Positions 12,357-13,355 of a DNA stretch of 13,355 bases are shown in pieces. The translations under genes and the position numbers were made by a program. Origin of the DNA: Oscillospiraceae bacterium (GTDB taxonomy: Bacteria > Bacillota > Clostridia > Oscillospirales > Ruminococcaceae). The notes beneath the pieces were generated by a model. The model was not told the DNA's origin and made no database searches. It worked only from the letters and a program-made list of their open reading frames with translations. Each line of letters begins with the position of its first letter. Position 1 is the first letter of the stretch. Location of the stretch: positions 1 to 13,355 of the forward strand of contig JAEDLR010000055.1 in the NCBI GenBank assembly GCA_016295145.1, given 5' to 3'.

Positions 12357-12985
12357 TTATTCTGCAAATCAGTTCTGTCTTGCATCTGACCAGTGCGTTC
12401 TTTCTCCCACTGCTTTACTCTCTTTCGAAGAAAACCAAACCATATAATGGCTGTCAAAATGGGTATAATCAATAACCACCATGGCTGAAAGGAAGTGTTT
12501 TCGGTTAAAGCATAGTCAGATCCATTCCCATTATCGCTAAATCTTAGATTGCCATTTTCAACATAGTATTTCCCTTCGTTTGTGATAAGTTCTCGCTCAT
12601 GGTATTCAAGTTCATCCCAGAACCTTTCAGTATTATCATCAACCGGACAAGTATATACTTTGTAATGTTCGTATGAATCGATCTCTATCAATTCATAATA
12701 TGAGCCAGAATCACCGGAAAAATCCAAATAAATGGAAAGCGCATCATTCTCCCATTGTAAAATCGGATGAGCTTTTGAAATGTTCGTATAAATAGAAAAA
12801 TCATAGTTTCCGTATTCATCGTATATATTGATGCTGGATGGATTGATATAAGTAGCGATTCTCCCCTCCTCCGAAACATCAAAAGAGCGGATCATCCCCG
12901 TTGCTTCATTAGTTGAAAACTCAAGCTGAAACCGACTCTGACTGGGGTCGTATTGTTCTTTTGTTAATACAACGTCATTCATCAT
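12338..12985 (-). CDS. Membrane-anchored protein with beta-rich N-terminal domain
   Basis: The 215-aa product (start at 12985, AGGAAGG 7 nt upstream; an in-frame ATG at 12991 overlaps that site) has a beta-rich domain of about 165 residues. Its FDVSEEGRIATYI-INIYDEYGNYDFSI repeat-like strands recall small beta-propeller-type segments in clostridial proteins. One transmembrane helix follows (about 169-186, PWWLLIIPILTAIIWFGF), then a basic tail (RKRVKQWEKER). By the positive-inside rule the N-terminal domain would be outside, yet no signal peptide is visible, so the N-terminus may be truncated or the topology unusual. No family is recognised. It is transcribed alone from 13018-13046 and ends at the terminator at 12294-12325. 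Confidence 0.65.
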   Translation of the reverse strand: MMNDVVLTKEQYDPSQSRFQLEFSTNEATGMIRSFDVSEEGRIATYINPSSINIYDEYGNYDFSIYTNISKAHPILQWENDALSIYLDFSGDSGSYYELIEIDSYEHYKVYTCPVDDNTERFWDELEYHERELITNEGKYYVENGNLRFSDNGNGSDYALTENTSFQPWWLLIIPILTAIIWFGFLRKRVKQWEKERTGQMQDRTDLQNNNSICD

Positions 12986-13017
12986 GCACATTCCTTCCTG
13001 CCTTGTATATCCATTTT

Positions 13018-13046
13018 ATTATAGCATATTTGTATGAAAAAAGCAA
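13018..13046 (-). promoter_or_regulatory. Sigma-A promoter of the membrane-protein gene
   Basis: Minus-strand TTGCTT (13041-13046), 17-bp spacer and perfect TATAAT (13018-13023) with extended -10 TGC. It lies directly after the stop codon (13049-13051) of the upstream truncated gene. Confidence 0.8.
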
Positions 13047-13048
13047 TT

Positions 13049-13306
13049 CTACATACACATTGCCATGCCTTCATCTTCGGTTTCTTCAAAATCGTCACAA
13101 TCGCTCACAGCGGCTTCCAAGTTTTCATCGAGTGTTTCCACGACTTCTTCCCGAACCTCGCTTACAGGCTCGACTCGCCCGTCACAGGGCGATACATCTT
13201 GCTGTTCCTGTTCACGGGCGGCGATTCGTTCCTGCCTGAGCCTTTCACGCTGTGCAATGGCATCTTCGGGATGCCGCCAAGCAATATTTCCATTGAGATG
13301 CTGGTG
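13049..13306 (-). pseudogene. 3' remnant of a gene cut by an insertion sequence (acidic C-terminal tail)
   Basis: The frame is open for 85 codons from 13306 to a TAG at 13049-13051, with no start codon or ribosome site. An in-frame TAG (13307-13309) sits exactly where the IS-like sequence begins. The remnant reads HQHLNGNIAWRHPEDAIAQR, then an Arg/Glu-rich helix (ERLRQERIAAREQEQQ) and a strongly acidic tail ending MAMCM. It looks like the C-terminus of a larger mobile-element protein (for example a relaxase or other transfer protein), but I cannot name the family. Its acidic tail matches the style of the downstream cargo genes. Confidence 0.6.
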
Positions 13307-13355
13307 CTATACTAAAAAAGTGGACAAAAAAGGAAAGAGATGGTATAATAGAATA
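13307..13355 (+). mobile_element. Left end of a probable IS3-like insertion sequence (continues beyond window)
   Basis: The sequence beginning around CTATACTAAAAAAGTGGACA resembles terminal repeats of IS3-family elements (IS150-like, with an AAAAAGT-GGACA core). It starts where the minus-strand reading frame is lost and is followed at once by a good plus-strand promoter, as expected upstream of orfA. The exact border, the right end and any target duplication lie outside the window, so the family is tentative. Confidence 0.5.
13321..13349 (+). promoter_or_regulatory. Promoter of the probable transposase gene
   Basis: TGGACA (13321-13326), 17-bp spacer and perfect TATAAT (13344-13349) with extended -10 TGG, reading out of the window. 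An AAAGAGATGG stretch lies in the spacer, so the downstream gene is beyond 13355. Confidence 0.7.

Noticed and set aside
1..13355. CRISPR array, tRNA or rRNA genes
   Set aside because: No regularly spaced direct repeats and no cloverleaf or conserved rRNA segments were seen on either strand; the 1405-1517 junction lacks tRNA landmarks such as the T-loop and CCA-end context.

Overview
The window looks like chromosome of a low-to-mid GC, Gram-positive, spore-forming gut or rumen clostridium, most likely Ruminococcus or a close Oscillospiraceae relative. The evidence is a sporulation sigma factor of the SigG type, a secreted protein with a C-terminal type I dockerin (the cellulosome-type module of ruminococci and clostridia), a long-form ribosome hibernation factor, small clostridial DUF families, and strong AGGAGG-type ribosome binding sites. 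Many promoters follow one pattern, TTGNNN-N17-TATAAT-like with an extended -10 TGn. No species can be assigned from the sequence alone.

Region 1 (1-3180). The C-terminal end of a probable secreted M6-like peptidase is followed by a terminator and sigG. Convergent to sigG is a zinc-dependent phospholipase C-like gene. Its 3' end carries a dense nested palindrome (1405-1517) that folds as an outer helix enclosing three hairpins. Back-to-back promoters at 2146-2218 drive this gene and a PHP-family histidinol-phosphatase gene.

Region 2 (3100-8911) is housekeeping. It holds hpf (minus), then a plus-strand run of a DUF6106-like membrane protein, the bifunctional NAD(P)HX repair enzyme (epimerase plus dehydratase) and a lipoprotein, closed by a strong terminator. 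Two minus-strand two-gene operons follow: a Dabb-domain protein with a 56-aa cysteine-rich DUF6472-like protein, and a DUF5131 radical-SAM-like protein with a HEAT-like protein.

Region 3 (8920-10890) has the dockerin protein gene behind a leader of roughly 270 nt. The leader holds a well-started small ORF interrupted by an amber codon at codon 3. Upstream lies about 400 nt without a convincing gene but rich in hairpins, including terminators in both orientations. A structured small RNA is possible there.

Region 4 (10863-13355) resembles cargo of an integrative/conjugative element. It has four tightly packed small minus-strand genes, including a gamma-glutamylcyclotransferase-like protein, a membrane protein with its own promoter, and the 3' remnant of an acidic-tailed gene. 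The remnant's reading frame stops at what looks like the left end of an IS3-like insertion sequence, with an outward-running promoter at the window edge. Family names were recognised by eye from the sequence; no database search was run.
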